Assembly (NCBI GenBank): GCA_948514425.1
Contig: CAOQYN010000006.1
Location: forward strand, 1 to 35,103
Length of the DNA stretch: 35,103 nucleotides
Direction of reading: 5' to 3'
Source of the DNA: an uncultured Candidatus Saccharibacteria bacterium
GTDB taxonomy: Bacteria; Patescibacteriota; Saccharimonadia; Saccharimonadales; Saccharimonadaceae
Positions 22,988 to 30,152 of the stretch are shown here, in pieces. Each line of letters starts with the position of its first letter. Position 1 is the stretch's first letter. The translations under genes were made by a program, and so were the position numbers. The notes beneath the pieces were generated by a model. The model searched no databases. It was not told the DNA's origin and saw only the letters and a program-made list of their open reading frames with translations.

Positions 22988-23761
22988 TTGCTATCCTATT
23001 TATTGCCTAGCATTGTAGTGTATTTTTTGAAAAATTTCAAGACCTATGCTCGTTCGGCTAAGGACGCATGGACGCTATTTAGTATCGACCAAGATAGAGC
23101 GAAGCAGAACGCTATCCGCTATGTGCGCGGTGCTAATGCTTACGGTTGTCCTGTATTCCTAGATGTACCAAGCACCCCTGGAGAGTATTGGTATGCTGGC
23201 TGGAGGACAGATGGTGATGGGAACAAGCGGTTTGGCTATTATCAGGCTAACCAAGTTCCAGAATTACCGAAAGATGCAGATGGTAACACGATAGTAGTTT
23301 CTCAAGACCCCAATACTAAACAGCCACTCGTTGGTGCTTTGAATCTAACTGAGTGGTTTAACCAACATGTATGTACATATTTTGACCCTGCTCCTGGTTT
23401 TATGATTGCAGGTACTGCTAATTCCTTCTGTTATTATCCCAATCAAGGTGTCGCAAATATTGTCTTAGATTTACTTTGTACTGTTGTCAGACCAGCTCAG
23501 GTATGTTCAGATGTCCATGTTGCTACTCTACATGACCCTGCATTTTGGCCGAATATTGGCGAAGGTGGGTTTATTGATTTACCCTTACATTGTGTGTATC
23601 AAAATAACGTTGATGGTAAAATTATGCCAGTATGGTTGAGGATTGATTGGCAAGGTCGTGTATTGGTAACTGGAGAAATGACAGCTCGACCTACTTCAGG
23701 TAAAGCTGCCTATATGGTACTTGGTGTAGACGATTCAATTTCGTGGTTATGGAAGGGTTAA
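22988..23761 (+). CDS. Unknown protein, lone plus-strand gene in the element, start uncertain
   Basis: The family is not recognised. The open frame has 257 codons but starts only with TTG or GTG and has no Shine-Dalgarno. Its first 17 codons cover the promoter of the divergent 22226-22984 gene, so the true start is probably after 23040. From about residue 19 (TYARSAKDAWTLFSIDQDRAKQ) it looks like an ordinary folded protein, rich in Trp, Tyr, Gly and Pro, with several Cys. The last 60 residues are beta-rich (IMPVWLRIDWQGRVLVTGEM). It is the only plus-strand gene in the element and ends tail to tail with the next gene, stops overlapping. It may be a 5'-truncated captured gene or a late structural gene. 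Confidence 0.5.
   Translation: MLSYLLPSIVVYFLKNFKTYARSAKDAWTLFSIDQDRAKQNAIRYVRGANAYGCPVFLDVPSTPGEYWYAGWRTDGDGNKRFGYYQANQVPELPKDADGNTIVVSQDPNTKQPLVGALNLTEWFNQHVCTYFDPAPGFMIAGTANSFCYYPNQGVANIVLDLLCTVVRPAQVCSDVHVATLHDPAFWPNIGEGGFIDLPLHCVYQNNVDGKIMPVWLRIDWQGRVLVTGEMTARPTSGKAAYMVLGVDDSISWLWKG
23012..23040 (-). promoter_or_regulatory. Promoter of the 22226-22984 gene
   Basis: On the minus strand TTGAAA (23035-23040) and TACAAT (23012-23017) are 17 bp apart, about 28 nt before the ATG. Confidence 0.65.
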
Positions 23762-24480
23762 TAACCACATTTGGCATAGTACTGTTGGTCTAGGCTTTTA
23801 ATCTCGGATTGCAACTGAGCAGATACCGTCTCTAATTGTGCCTTAGTATCATCTGACACAGAGACATAGGATTTCCAAGTAACATTCCTAGTTGCTGGGT
23901 CCACTACTAGGGGGTATGACGATAACCCAGCCCAGTTCGGGTACACTTCAAGTGTTTGTCCCCCAAATCCGCCCACGATAAGCGTCCACGCATAGATAGC
24001 GGCAGTCTGTAAATCATTATAGTTTATATATGACCCAATATACCCTAAAGCAACATACTTAGGTAGAGGTAGATGGAACTCGCCAGCGGGTACATCTTGC
24101 GGACAATGGTAAATATATGCCCGTTCAAAATCATGAATATTAGAGAATCTATAGGTTGGTATTGGCTCATATGTCGCCCCAGCAGTTGGGCTATAATATA
24201 TGGTCGGCTCTGTATAGGTCGGCTGTGGCGTAGTTGGAGGGGTGGCATTAACTGGCGTTTGTTCCTCTACATTATTATCCACATAGTGGCTATCCCCAGG
24301 TTTAGTTTCCACAGTAACTGTTCCATGACCATTATCAGTTACTATTTTATTAGGGTCTTCAGATTGCGTTTCAGCAACCGTAACCGCCTCTGGTTGGTTA
24401 GCATTATAGATGACCGACCCACTCGTCAATAAAAGTGAACCACAACTGATGGCTCGCAAAATTAGATTTAGTTTATTCAT
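23758..24480 (-). CDS. Secreted or membrane-attached protein, unknown (240 aa)
   Basis: The N-terminus MNKLNLILRAISCGSLLLTSGSV is a signal peptide or signal anchor; the Cys near residue 13 is not in a proper lipobox. Residues 28-100 are a Thr/Pro/Glu-rich spacer. Residues about 105-240 are a compact domain rich in Tyr, Trp and Gly (YVALGYIGSYINYNDLQTAAIYAW, VYPNWAGLSSYPLVVD) followed by a short helical end with a final Cys. AAAGGAG lies 5 nt before the ATG. It is the last gene of the 26151-23758 surface-protein block. No family is recognised. Confidence 0.65.
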   Translation of the reverse strand: MNKLNLILRAISCGSLLLTSGSVIYNANQPEAVTVAETQSEDPNKIVTDNGHGTVTVETKPGDSHYVDNNVEEQTPVNATPPTTPQPTYTEPTIYYSPTAGATYEPIPTYRFSNIHDFERAYIYHCPQDVPAGEFHLPLPKYVALGYIGSYINYNDLQTAAIYAWTLIVGGFGGQTLEVYPNWAGLSSYPLVVDPATRNVTWKSYVSVSDDTKAQLETVSAQLQSEIKSLDQQYYAKCGY

Positions 24481-24507
24481 TTTTACTCCTTTATTATTTA
24501 TACCTAC

Positions 24508-24903
24508 TTAATTGCATTCATATGGATTCTCATTACAATAGCTCTCCCAGTACTCCGCATCTAACCTCTCCAATTCTTCGTCCAGCTTCTGATTTTCGTA
24601 TTCCAACCCTAGATTTTCTTCATATTCACGACCCAAATCAGCTTCCATTTGTAGTTGCTCATCAATCCAGTCGTAGTCACCCTCACACTCAGTTATATGC
24701 TCCGCATTACTATACGGCTCAGTTACAGTAGAACATCGAACCTTACTCGTATTATTGGTAGTATTTTTTAGATTATTATTACTCGTAATTATTACCATTA
24801 CCAAAACAAATAACAACGGAACACCGAAAATTAATGCTAGAATTATCAGATCGCGCCTATTTTCTTGTTTTCTTTGCTCTGGTGTTTTTAAAAAATCATA
24901 CAT
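24508..24903 (-). CDS. Small single-pass membrane protein (131 aa)
   Basis: A short basic N-terminus (MYDFLKTPEQRKQENRR) is followed by one hydrophobic helix (about 19-40). An Asn/Thr linker and an acidic, coiled-coil-like C-terminal half follow (Glu/Leu/Tyr-rich, with four Cys). The topology is probably N-in, C-out. It is transcribed with the neighbouring G5 proteins; the spacing is short on both sides. No known family. Confidence 0.65.
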   Translation of the reverse strand: MYDFLKTPEQRKQENRRDLIILALIFGVPLLFVLVMVIITSNNNLKNTTNNTSKVRCSTVTEPYSNAEHITECEGDYDWIDEQLQMEADLGREYEENLGLEYENQKLDEELERLDAEYWESYCNENPYECN

Positions 24904-24928
24904 ATATTATCCCTAATTTTAATTTGTA

Positions 24929-25564
24929 TTATATCCAATACGACACTCCACCATGATGTGAGCAAGCACCGCGTCCGGTCGCGTGACTACGTGTACCGTC
25001 GCGACAGATTGCTCCACTTCGAGCGCCAGCACTCGGACCAGGGGCTGGAGTATAAGTGCGAGTTTGCGGTGTAGTCCAATGCACATAAGTTCCAGGATAT
25101 TCATCATACCAACAATTAGTTTTACTACTATCAGCATTACATTCCTGCAGAGCTTGTTTCCGTCCTTTTTCCCATGCAACACGCTTCTCGCACTCATCTT
25201 TAGCAGATATACTGTCGTATTCCGCACCGTTACTACATGTATAATATTTCTTCGTGCCAACCACTACCACCATATCTTGCGCCGGCTTATCAACTTGTGT
25301 GTTGATAACTTTACGAGAAGTTTCATGTCCACGATAGTTCTTTGTAATCTCGTAAGTAACTGTTTTACTACCGTCCTTCCCCTCTTGCTTAGTAGTTCGC
25401 GTACCTTCCCGTTTAGTATCATCGTACTCAGTCTTAACTTGATATTGTACCGTTTCCACAACTTGTTCAGTTGTCGTTTCGGTTTGGGAAACCATAACAC
25501 CCGTCAATCCACATACTGAACTAACTCCGATAAATCCACTAATAATCTTTGCTGCTAAATTCAT
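24929..25564 (-). CDS. Secreted G5-domain protein with DUF3761-like C-terminus
   Basis: The 211-aa protein has an N-terminal hydrophobic signal (AAKIISGFIGVSSVCGLTGVMV). A G5 domain spans about 34-105 (VQYQVKTEYDDTKREGTR to MVVVVGTK), the fold that binds cell-wall glycans or zinc in other surface proteins. A Cys-containing linker follows, then a Pro/Thr stretch. The last 30 residues (CRDGTRSHATGRGACSHHGGV) match the pattern of DUF3761, seen in secreted proteins. It is paralogous in its G5 part to the next upstream gene. Confidence 0.75.
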   Translation of the reverse strand: MNLAAKIISGFIGVSSVCGLTGVMVSQTETTTEQVVETVQYQVKTEYDDTKREGTRTTKQEGKDGSKTVTYEITKNYRGHETSRKVINTQVDKPAQDMVVVVGTKKYYTCSNGAEYDSISAKDECEKRVAWEKGRKQALQECNADSSKTNCWYDEYPGTYVHWTTPQTRTYTPAPGPSAGARSGAICRDGTRSHATGRGACSHHGGVSYWI

Positions 25565-25572
25565 ATATGACC

Positions 25573-26151
25573 CTATCTATACGTATTATAACAACCTTGT
25601 ACTGCACGCGTGTTTACGTTACATTCTTGCGCCTTCGCTTCAGCATTCGCCTTTGCTTGTGGCGAATAATCTCCAGTACAGGAGGCGTAACGGTTCCTGT
25701 AAGTGCCTTTTACGCTACATGATCCAGTATAGGTATGTTTAGTTCCTACCGCCCTCACTTCATTCACCGGTTGTTTCGTAATTTCCTCGGAAACTTTTTC
25801 GCGAGAAATCTCATTTCCATTTTCATAAGTTACCTTATATGTCACCGTCTTTGTGCCATTTGTACCCTTCGTCCGTACTTCTGTCACTCCTTCATCCAAA
25901 TTAGGATCATTTACAGTCGAAGACGTATATTCAATAGCTCCATTTACTGTTTCCGTTTTTGTGCCTGAAAACTGTTCCTCGTTCGATTCTTTCTCTTGAG
26001 AATTTATATTTGATGGTTCAATATTGCTCTTTCTACTATTACCTATATTCGTGGTAGTTATTCCGATAAAAATCAAAAATGCCACCGAAAAAACAATGGC
26101 CCAAATAATATATTTCCAACCGGAATTATCCGTCCGTGAATCATTCTTCAT
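25573..26151 (-). CDS. Membrane-anchored G5-domain protein
   Basis: A hydrophobic helix at about 12-30 anchors the 192-aa protein. A Ser/Asn/Glu-rich linker leads to a G5 domain (about 65-132, VTEVRTKGTNGTKTVTYKVTY to VRAVGTK). A Cys-rich C-terminal part contains SYSPQ-like sequence (CTGDYSPQAKANAEAKAQEC). It is the first gene of the element's surface-protein block. The leader RNA at 26191-26316 precedes it, and GGAG lies about 7 nt before the ATG. Adjacent G5 paralogs imply local duplication. Confidence 0.75.
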   Translation of the reverse strand: MKNDSRTDNSGWKYIIWAIVFSVAFLIFIGITTTNIGNSRKSNIEPSNINSQEKESNEEQFSGTKTETVNGAIEYTSSTVNDPNLDEGVTEVRTKGTNGTKTVTYKVTYENGNEISREKVSEEITKQPVNEVRAVGTKHTYTGSCSVKGTYRNRYASCTGDYSPQAKANAEAKAQECNVNTRAVQGCYNTYR

Positions 26152-26190
26152 ATTAACTCTCCTTTATCGTATTAAGCGATTTCCGTAAAC

Positions 26191-26316
26191 AAAAATAGGA
26201 CACCGCAGGTGTTCTAAACCATTTTCCAGACAGGCATTGCCCTACTGTGCGGTGTCCTAGCTTGAGGACAATGCCTCGCACAGAGGCTCCTGTCGGATTT
26301 TATAATGATTTAGAAC
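26191..26316 (-). ncRNA. Pseudoknotted leader RNA 2, upstream of the surface-protein block
   Basis: On the minus strand from the predicted start at 26316, TTTAGAAC-class arms (26309-26316 with 26211-26218), CCTGTC/GACAGG (26289-26294 with 26229-26234) and CAATG/CATTG (26269-26273 with 26235-26239) build a long hairpin. A side stem is formed by GCCTC/GAGGC (26273-26277, 26283-26287). The loop segment 26248-26258 pairs perfectly over 11 bp with 26197-26207 downstream, which is followed by ATTTTTG. Order of pairing, start point and T-run match leader 1 at 19737-19846, though most sequence differs. Confidence 0.72.
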
Positions 26317-26322
26317 ATTTCT

Positions 26323-26331
26323 ATTATAACA
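26323..26331 (-). promoter_or_regulatory. Extended -10 promoter of leader RNA 2
   Basis: On the minus strand the box is TGTTATAAT. The first predicted transcribed base is the G of GTTCTAAA, the same register as at leader 1. Confidence 0.7.
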
Positions 26332-26622
26332 CACTTGCATAGAGAGTACTAGTACTACCCTATAATACTCGCTGATGCTGTATCCGGGTAATTATCCCTA
26401 CTATGGGGGTCTGTCCACCAGGAAACTAAAATATAATGGGAATAGCCCCTCCCTATATTTATTTTTTAATTTTATGTTAGTTTTGGCGTACTTTTTAGGA
26501 TTTTGCAAAAATTAGTTTTTATAATGCTAATGAAAGATAGATGCATTGACTAGACAATTATTTTTCATTAAGTCTTCCTTAATCATGGTTGCAACTTCTT
26601 TCACTACGGTGTACCAACAAAA
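26332..26622. other. Gene-free 290-bp AT-rich stretch in the element
   Basis: No ORF with a start and ribosome-binding site is convincing here. The stretch holds the region upstream of the leader 2 promoter and A/T tracts near 26459-26480 and 26510-26530. It ends at the terminator of the GIY-YIG gene. Confidence 0.5.
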
Positions 26623-26623
26623 G

Positions 26624-26639
26624 ACACCGATTGCGGTGT
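26624..26639 (-). terminator. Terminator of the GIY-YIG gene
   Basis: ACACCG (26624-26629) and CGGTGT (26634-26639) form a stem with an ATTG loop. On the minus strand it is followed by CTTTTG. Confidence 0.65.
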
Positions 26640-27475
26640 TATTTTGTTCCTAGGTATTTTTTGAGAGGTTTACCATTCTTGGTCTTCCATTCAGTTAGAC
26701 CATTTGCATTACGCCCTAGCACCATGGCGGCTGCCGTCGATGGCGATGAGGCTAGGTAATCTCTGACGAATGTATTGTTTTTTATTATTCCTTCGCTGCG
26801 CAACTTTTCCCACTTAATTCTTGGTGAATCACTACTGGCGGGTTTAAATTGAGGCATACTGGTTGACCCCTTCATGACAACAAAACCCTCATTCGTAATC
26901 ATGCCCTTAGCCTCAACATGGGGACGCAACCTTTTGGACGTAATCTCAAATTGCTCCGCCGTATTTTTGGTAACATCAATAAGTGGGGTTAAGAAACGGT
27001 AGCCTATGACGCCGATTGTATCCGCAACTTTTTGACTAAAATCGTTCAAGATTGCCTCGTCTGCTTCGGAAATACTGGACTTTGTTGGCGTATTACCGTT
27101 GACTATGATGCATCGGCCTATTCTTTTGGTTAATTGGTAGAAATAGTTTTCTAGAAATTTGGCGTGCGCTTTGTTCATTGCATTTTCTTTTTTAGTAATG
27201 ACCAGACACTCACTCCAAAAATCTTTATTAATATGTTGAACTAATCTGTGGGATAAATTTTCTGCTTCACCGATATATAGTTTTTTAAGTTCATCCTGTC
27301 CTCCGATCAAAAAATAAATACCAGTATACTGCAACTCCGGTCTTTCAAGATAGTTTGTCATGAGGTTCTTGGGGAGTCTAAAAATCTTACCGTCCCAGTT
27401 TGCGACATCACACATGAGGCAACCTGTTGGATCGCCATTAGGTAAAAAGAGTTCTATTTTCTTAGCCTCGGTCAT
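26639..27475 (-). CDS. GIY-YIG nuclease-fold protein with DUF4357 domain
   Basis: The GIY-YIG core is visible as TGIYFLIGG (about 51-59) and KKLYIGEAENLSHRL (about 64-78), with the family's usual Arg, and a probable catalytic Glu in AKFLENYFYQL. The C-terminal 90 residues are a DUF4357 domain (GMITNEGFVVMKGSTS through SSPSTAAAMVLGRNANGLTEWK). This pairing occurs in proteins of mobile elements and defence-like loci; whether it cuts DNA here is not known. The ATG at 27475 is 9 nt from a TGTTATAAT box, so the mRNA is close to leaderless. It has its own terminator. It is the last recognisable element gene on this side. Confidence 0.85.
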   Translation of the reverse strand: MTEAKKIELFLPNGDPTGCLMCDVANWDGKIFRLPKNLMTNYLERPELQYTGIYFLIGGQDELKKLYIGEAENLSHRLVQHINKDFWSECLVITKKENAMNKAHAKFLENYFYQLTKRIGRCIIVNGNTPTKSSISEADEAILNDFSQKVADTIGVIGYRFLTPLIDVTKNTAEQFEITSKRLRPHVEAKGMITNEGFVVMKGSTSMPQFKPASSDSPRIKWEKLRSEGIIKNNTFVRDYLASSPSTAAAMVLGRNANGLTEWKTKNGKPLKKYLGTK

Positions 27476-27484
27476 ATTTTACTG

Positions 27485-27490
27485 ATTATA
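27485..27490 (-). promoter_or_regulatory. Extended -10 of the GIY-YIG gene
   Basis: On the minus strand TGTTATAAT lies 9 nt before the start codon. Confidence 0.6.
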
Positions 27491-27586
27491 ACATATCAAA
27501 AACAAAATAAGATCCTGCGAGATACTGAGTCTTATATTTTTACAATGGCTGCAAAAGTATCTGTTCTGGATTATTTTATGATTATA

Positions 27587-27595
27587 TGGTATACT
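27587..27595 (+). promoter_or_regulatory. Extended -10 of the nucleotidyltransferase-fold gene
   Basis: TGGTATACT at 27587-27595 is about 44 nt before the start codon. No clear -35. Confidence 0.45.
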
Positions 27596-27638
27596 AGTGG
27601 TAGGTACCTTACAAAAATGTTTAGAGGGGTGATGAAGC

Positions 27639-28829
27639 ATGTTGAATCATGCGATACCGTTTATTGAACGATTAGCATCCGGAGAGGCGGTTAGTTGCGA
27701 TGCTAGCATTACAACACAAATCCAGAGACGATGCAAGATGGCTCAGATAGCCATAAAATATCTACGAGGAGGCGACAATGATGAGAGCTATTATGAGGTG
27801 ATCAACCGGTTCTTAAGAGAGCCAGAGTCTCGACGTCTATTACTCTATCTGCCGCTATCAGATTTGCAGAACGCACCAGAATGGTTTTATGAGACGTATT
27901 TGGATGCGTGGTATGAACTATTGAATGTACAGGACGCACGCGAAAATTTCTACGAAGGGGATACCTTTGAAGTCGACGCGCGCCCTGATGGACAGCTGGA
28001 AAGAGTTGTGAAATGTGCACATCTCACACCATGGCTAGTCGAGGCAAGATTCCTGAGTTATACTGATTTGAAGCGTATATTAGAGCTAAATCAAGACAAT
28101 GAGGTTCTCTTGCGTAGTTTTGCCAACACTTGGCAAATGCTGAAAGATCGACGGTTGCTTGAAGAGGCTGAGATAGATGAATTGAAAAGCCTAACCGCCC
28201 GAGTATCACAAAGAGCACAGCTAAGTCCACTGTATATCTCCGAAGGGAGAGAGAAGTGGCTACACGAACGCGAAGAACAACCACAGCGCGAAACCCTACT
28301 AACGCCGAATGTAAACTTGGCTGGACCGTTTTCGCCAAATATAGAGGCATTTATGGACGTTTTGGAGACAATTCAAAGAGCACTTGGACCCAAGGAAATT
28401 GTCCTGGTGGGTGGGTCTCGACTCAAGGGCTACGGCACAACCTTGTCGGACTTGGATATCTTTAGGCTGGAAGATCTTGATAGAGATCCCGAGATGAAGG
28501 CTGGCAACCCACACGCTACACATATTCATTACAATACACTGTGGCTGGGTGGGAACGAGGTGGATGACTTAAGCAAGATTGCTACAGATTATGCAACGGT
28601 ATATTTTGAGAGTCCTAAGCGACACTTCGCAATTGAACGACTTGAAAGTGACCTCCTACAGTATAGACTGTTACATAAAGGATTTGTGAGATTTTATGGT
28701 GGGCATGATTCGATAGCAAAAAATTATCCAGAAATGGACGGTAATTGTCCATTTTATGATGATAAGTATCGCAGAATAGCCACGGAGTTATTCGTAAAAT
28801 ATGTTTTCATTCCCACCTCTAGCACATGA
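27639..28829 (+). CDS. Nucleotidyltransferase-fold protein (Pol beta superfamily)
   Basis: The 396-aa protein has a helical N-terminal half (residues 1-235) without a recognised domain. A nucleotidyltransferase core follows, with LVGGSRLKGYGTTLSDLDIF (about 254-273): the GS motif followed after nine residues by a D-x-D-like SDLD pair that binds metal in this superfamily. The third acidic residue may be in NEVDDLSK or the later DYATVYFES strand. Members include minimal nucleotidyltransferases of toxin-antitoxin pairs and aminoglycoside adenylyltransferases. The substrate here is unknown. GAGGGGTG precedes the ATG by about 9 nt. It is a single gene on the plus strand facing the vWA/PurA-like operon, with a shared terminator. 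Confidence 0.7.
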   Translation: MLNHAIPFIERLASGEAVSCDASITTQIQRRCKMAQIAIKYLRGGDNDESYYEVINRFLREPESRRLLLYLPLSDLQNAPEWFYETYLDAWYELLNVQDARENFYEGDTFEVDARPDGQLERVVKCAHLTPWLVEARFLSYTDLKRILELNQDNEVLLRSFANTWQMLKDRRLLEEAEIDELKSLTARVSQRAQLSPLYISEGREKWLHEREEQPQRETLLTPNVNLAGPFSPNIEAFMDVLETIQRALGPKEIVLVGGSRLKGYGTTLSDLDIFRLEDLDRDPEMKAGNPHATHIHYNTLWLGGNEVDDLSKIATDYATVYFESPKRHFAIERLESDLLQYRLLHKGFVRFYGGHDSIAKNYPEMDGNCPFYDDKYRRIATELFVKYVFIPTSST

Positions 28830-28860
28830 AAAATGGCCGTTTCGAAAAACGACCATTTTT
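28829..28860. terminator. Bidirectional terminator between convergent genes
   Basis: AAAAATGG (28829-28836) plus CGTTT (28838-28842) pair with AAACG (28847-28851) plus CCATTTTT (28853-28860), with one C/A mismatch. It has T-runs in both directions. Confidence 0.85.
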
Positions 28861-28883
28861 ATTTATTTTAAAATGCTTTGATT

Positions 28884-30140
28884 TTATAAGACACGTTCTC
28901 CGGTCAAACTTTCAATCCCAACCCTGCTTCTGCCGTTGAGCTCGTTCCAGTTAATCTGAGTACCCAGCTGCCAGAGTGCGACAAAATACTGAACTTCTAC
29001 GTCCGAGGTCACAGCGTCGTGCTTGACGAAACCGAGGACGTATTTTACCAGATTCTGCTCCAGACGTACATAATTACTGGAAACGTTAGCGTGAATCTTC
29101 TTCAGCATCATTTCGCGATTCTTGGTGCCAACCATAGCCGGCAAGCTGGGCTGCTCAAGGGTCTTGCGAATAGTACTGGCATCATAAGCCATAGCAGCCG
29201 CAACCTGAACACCAGTACCACGGAAAACACGGTTGATCGAATTTACCAGGCTATCACCAGCATCATGCAACTGTGACGTGTTGGGCGGCGTAACCATGCC
29301 GGCGCCAGCGCCTAAACCACCGCTAATCGCAGCAATCAGCATTGAAGGATCGGCAAGATTTGCGCGGTACGCCTGATACCAGCTATCTAATGCATGGAAG
29401 CTGTCAGTAATTGCCGGCCAGAGCGTGTCACGAATACGGCTTAAGAACTCTTTCCGACGACCATCAGTAATAAACGAGCCATCAAGACCGTCGATAGCTG
29501 CGAAAATGTCAGCATAACTACGTCTGGTTAAAGATTTACGCAACGCGAAAAACATCGGGTCCACCTGTTCCTCTGTCTCATCAGCATAACGTTCCATTTC
29601 CCGAGCTAAAGCAGCCGGCACGTCATAGAGTCCAGCACGATCTGCTAAAGCGGCTCGGATGGCAGCAATATACGAAGAATCATCTACTTTCAAAATACCG
29701 CCACTCTTCAGATTATTTAACCACGAATCCTCATTCGGAACGAGTGGTAATAAGGCTTCGAACTGCCCCTGCGTAATAACACGATTCTTGGCAGCGGCTA
29801 CCGTTTGTACAGGTGCCTGCGCCGGAGCGCTACATTCAGCGATCAGCTTACGAGCCTTAACCAACTTCACTCCAACTGCCGTCAAATCTGCAACTTCGAG
29901 CGCCGAAAGGTCATCGACACTTTCCACACCAAGGTCGTTAATTACACTGTTAATTACATCTTCGCTGGCGCCGTATTCACTCAACTTGGCGCGAACAGCG
30001 TCTAATCCGGGTGTAGGTTTCGGTACGGCAACGGGTTCGGGCTTTTTAATGCCAGTAACTGGGGATCCAGCTTCTTCTACTACGCCTGTAGCTTCCGTGA
30101 TTTCTTCGTTTGTTGTTACTTTTTTCATTTCATCACTCAT
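28884..30140 (-). CDS. Unknown 418-aa protein, last gene of the kinase-vWA-PurA-like operon
   Basis: No family is recognised. Residues 1-45 are a Glu/Val/Pro-rich flexible arm. Residues about 45-105 form a small helical domain of SAM/HhH appearance (LGVESVDDLSALEVADLTAVGVKLVKARKLI). Residues 120-418 are mostly helical (LYDVPAALAREMERYADE, RSYADIFAAIDGLDG) with a glycine-rich stretch AAISGGLGAGAGMVTPP in the middle. It has no signal peptide or membrane helix. AGGAGG lies about 8 nt before the ATG and 12 bp separate it from the PurA-like gene, so they are co-translated. The helical architecture fits a scaffold or oligomerising effector; this is inference. Confidence 0.6.
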   Translation of the reverse strand: MSDEMKKVTTNEEITEATGVVEEAGSPVTGIKKPEPVAVPKPTPGLDAVRAKLSEYGASEDVINSVINDLGVESVDDLSALEVADLTAVGVKLVKARKLIAECSAPAQAPVQTVAAAKNRVITQGQFEALLPLVPNEDSWLNNLKSGGILKVDDSSYIAAIRAALADRAGLYDVPAALAREMERYADETEEQVDPMFFALRKSLTRRSYADIFAAIDGLDGSFITDGRRKEFLSRIRDTLWPAITDSFHALDSWYQAYRANLADPSMLIAAISGGLGAGAGMVTPPNTSQLHDAGDSLVNSINRVFRGTGVQVAAAMAYDASTIRKTLEQPSLPAMVGTKNREMMLKKIHANVSSNYVRLEQNLVKYVLGFVKHDAVTSDVEVQYFVALWQLGTQINWNELNGRSRVGIESLTGERVL

Positions 30141-30152
30141 GATAATATCCTC

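Noticed and set aside
27871..27883. Right attachment site of the element (CGCACCAGA shared with the tRNA 3' end)
   Set aside because: The match is 9 identical bases with a few flanking ones, lies inside an intact coding sequence, and is as expected by chance. The right border is left open.
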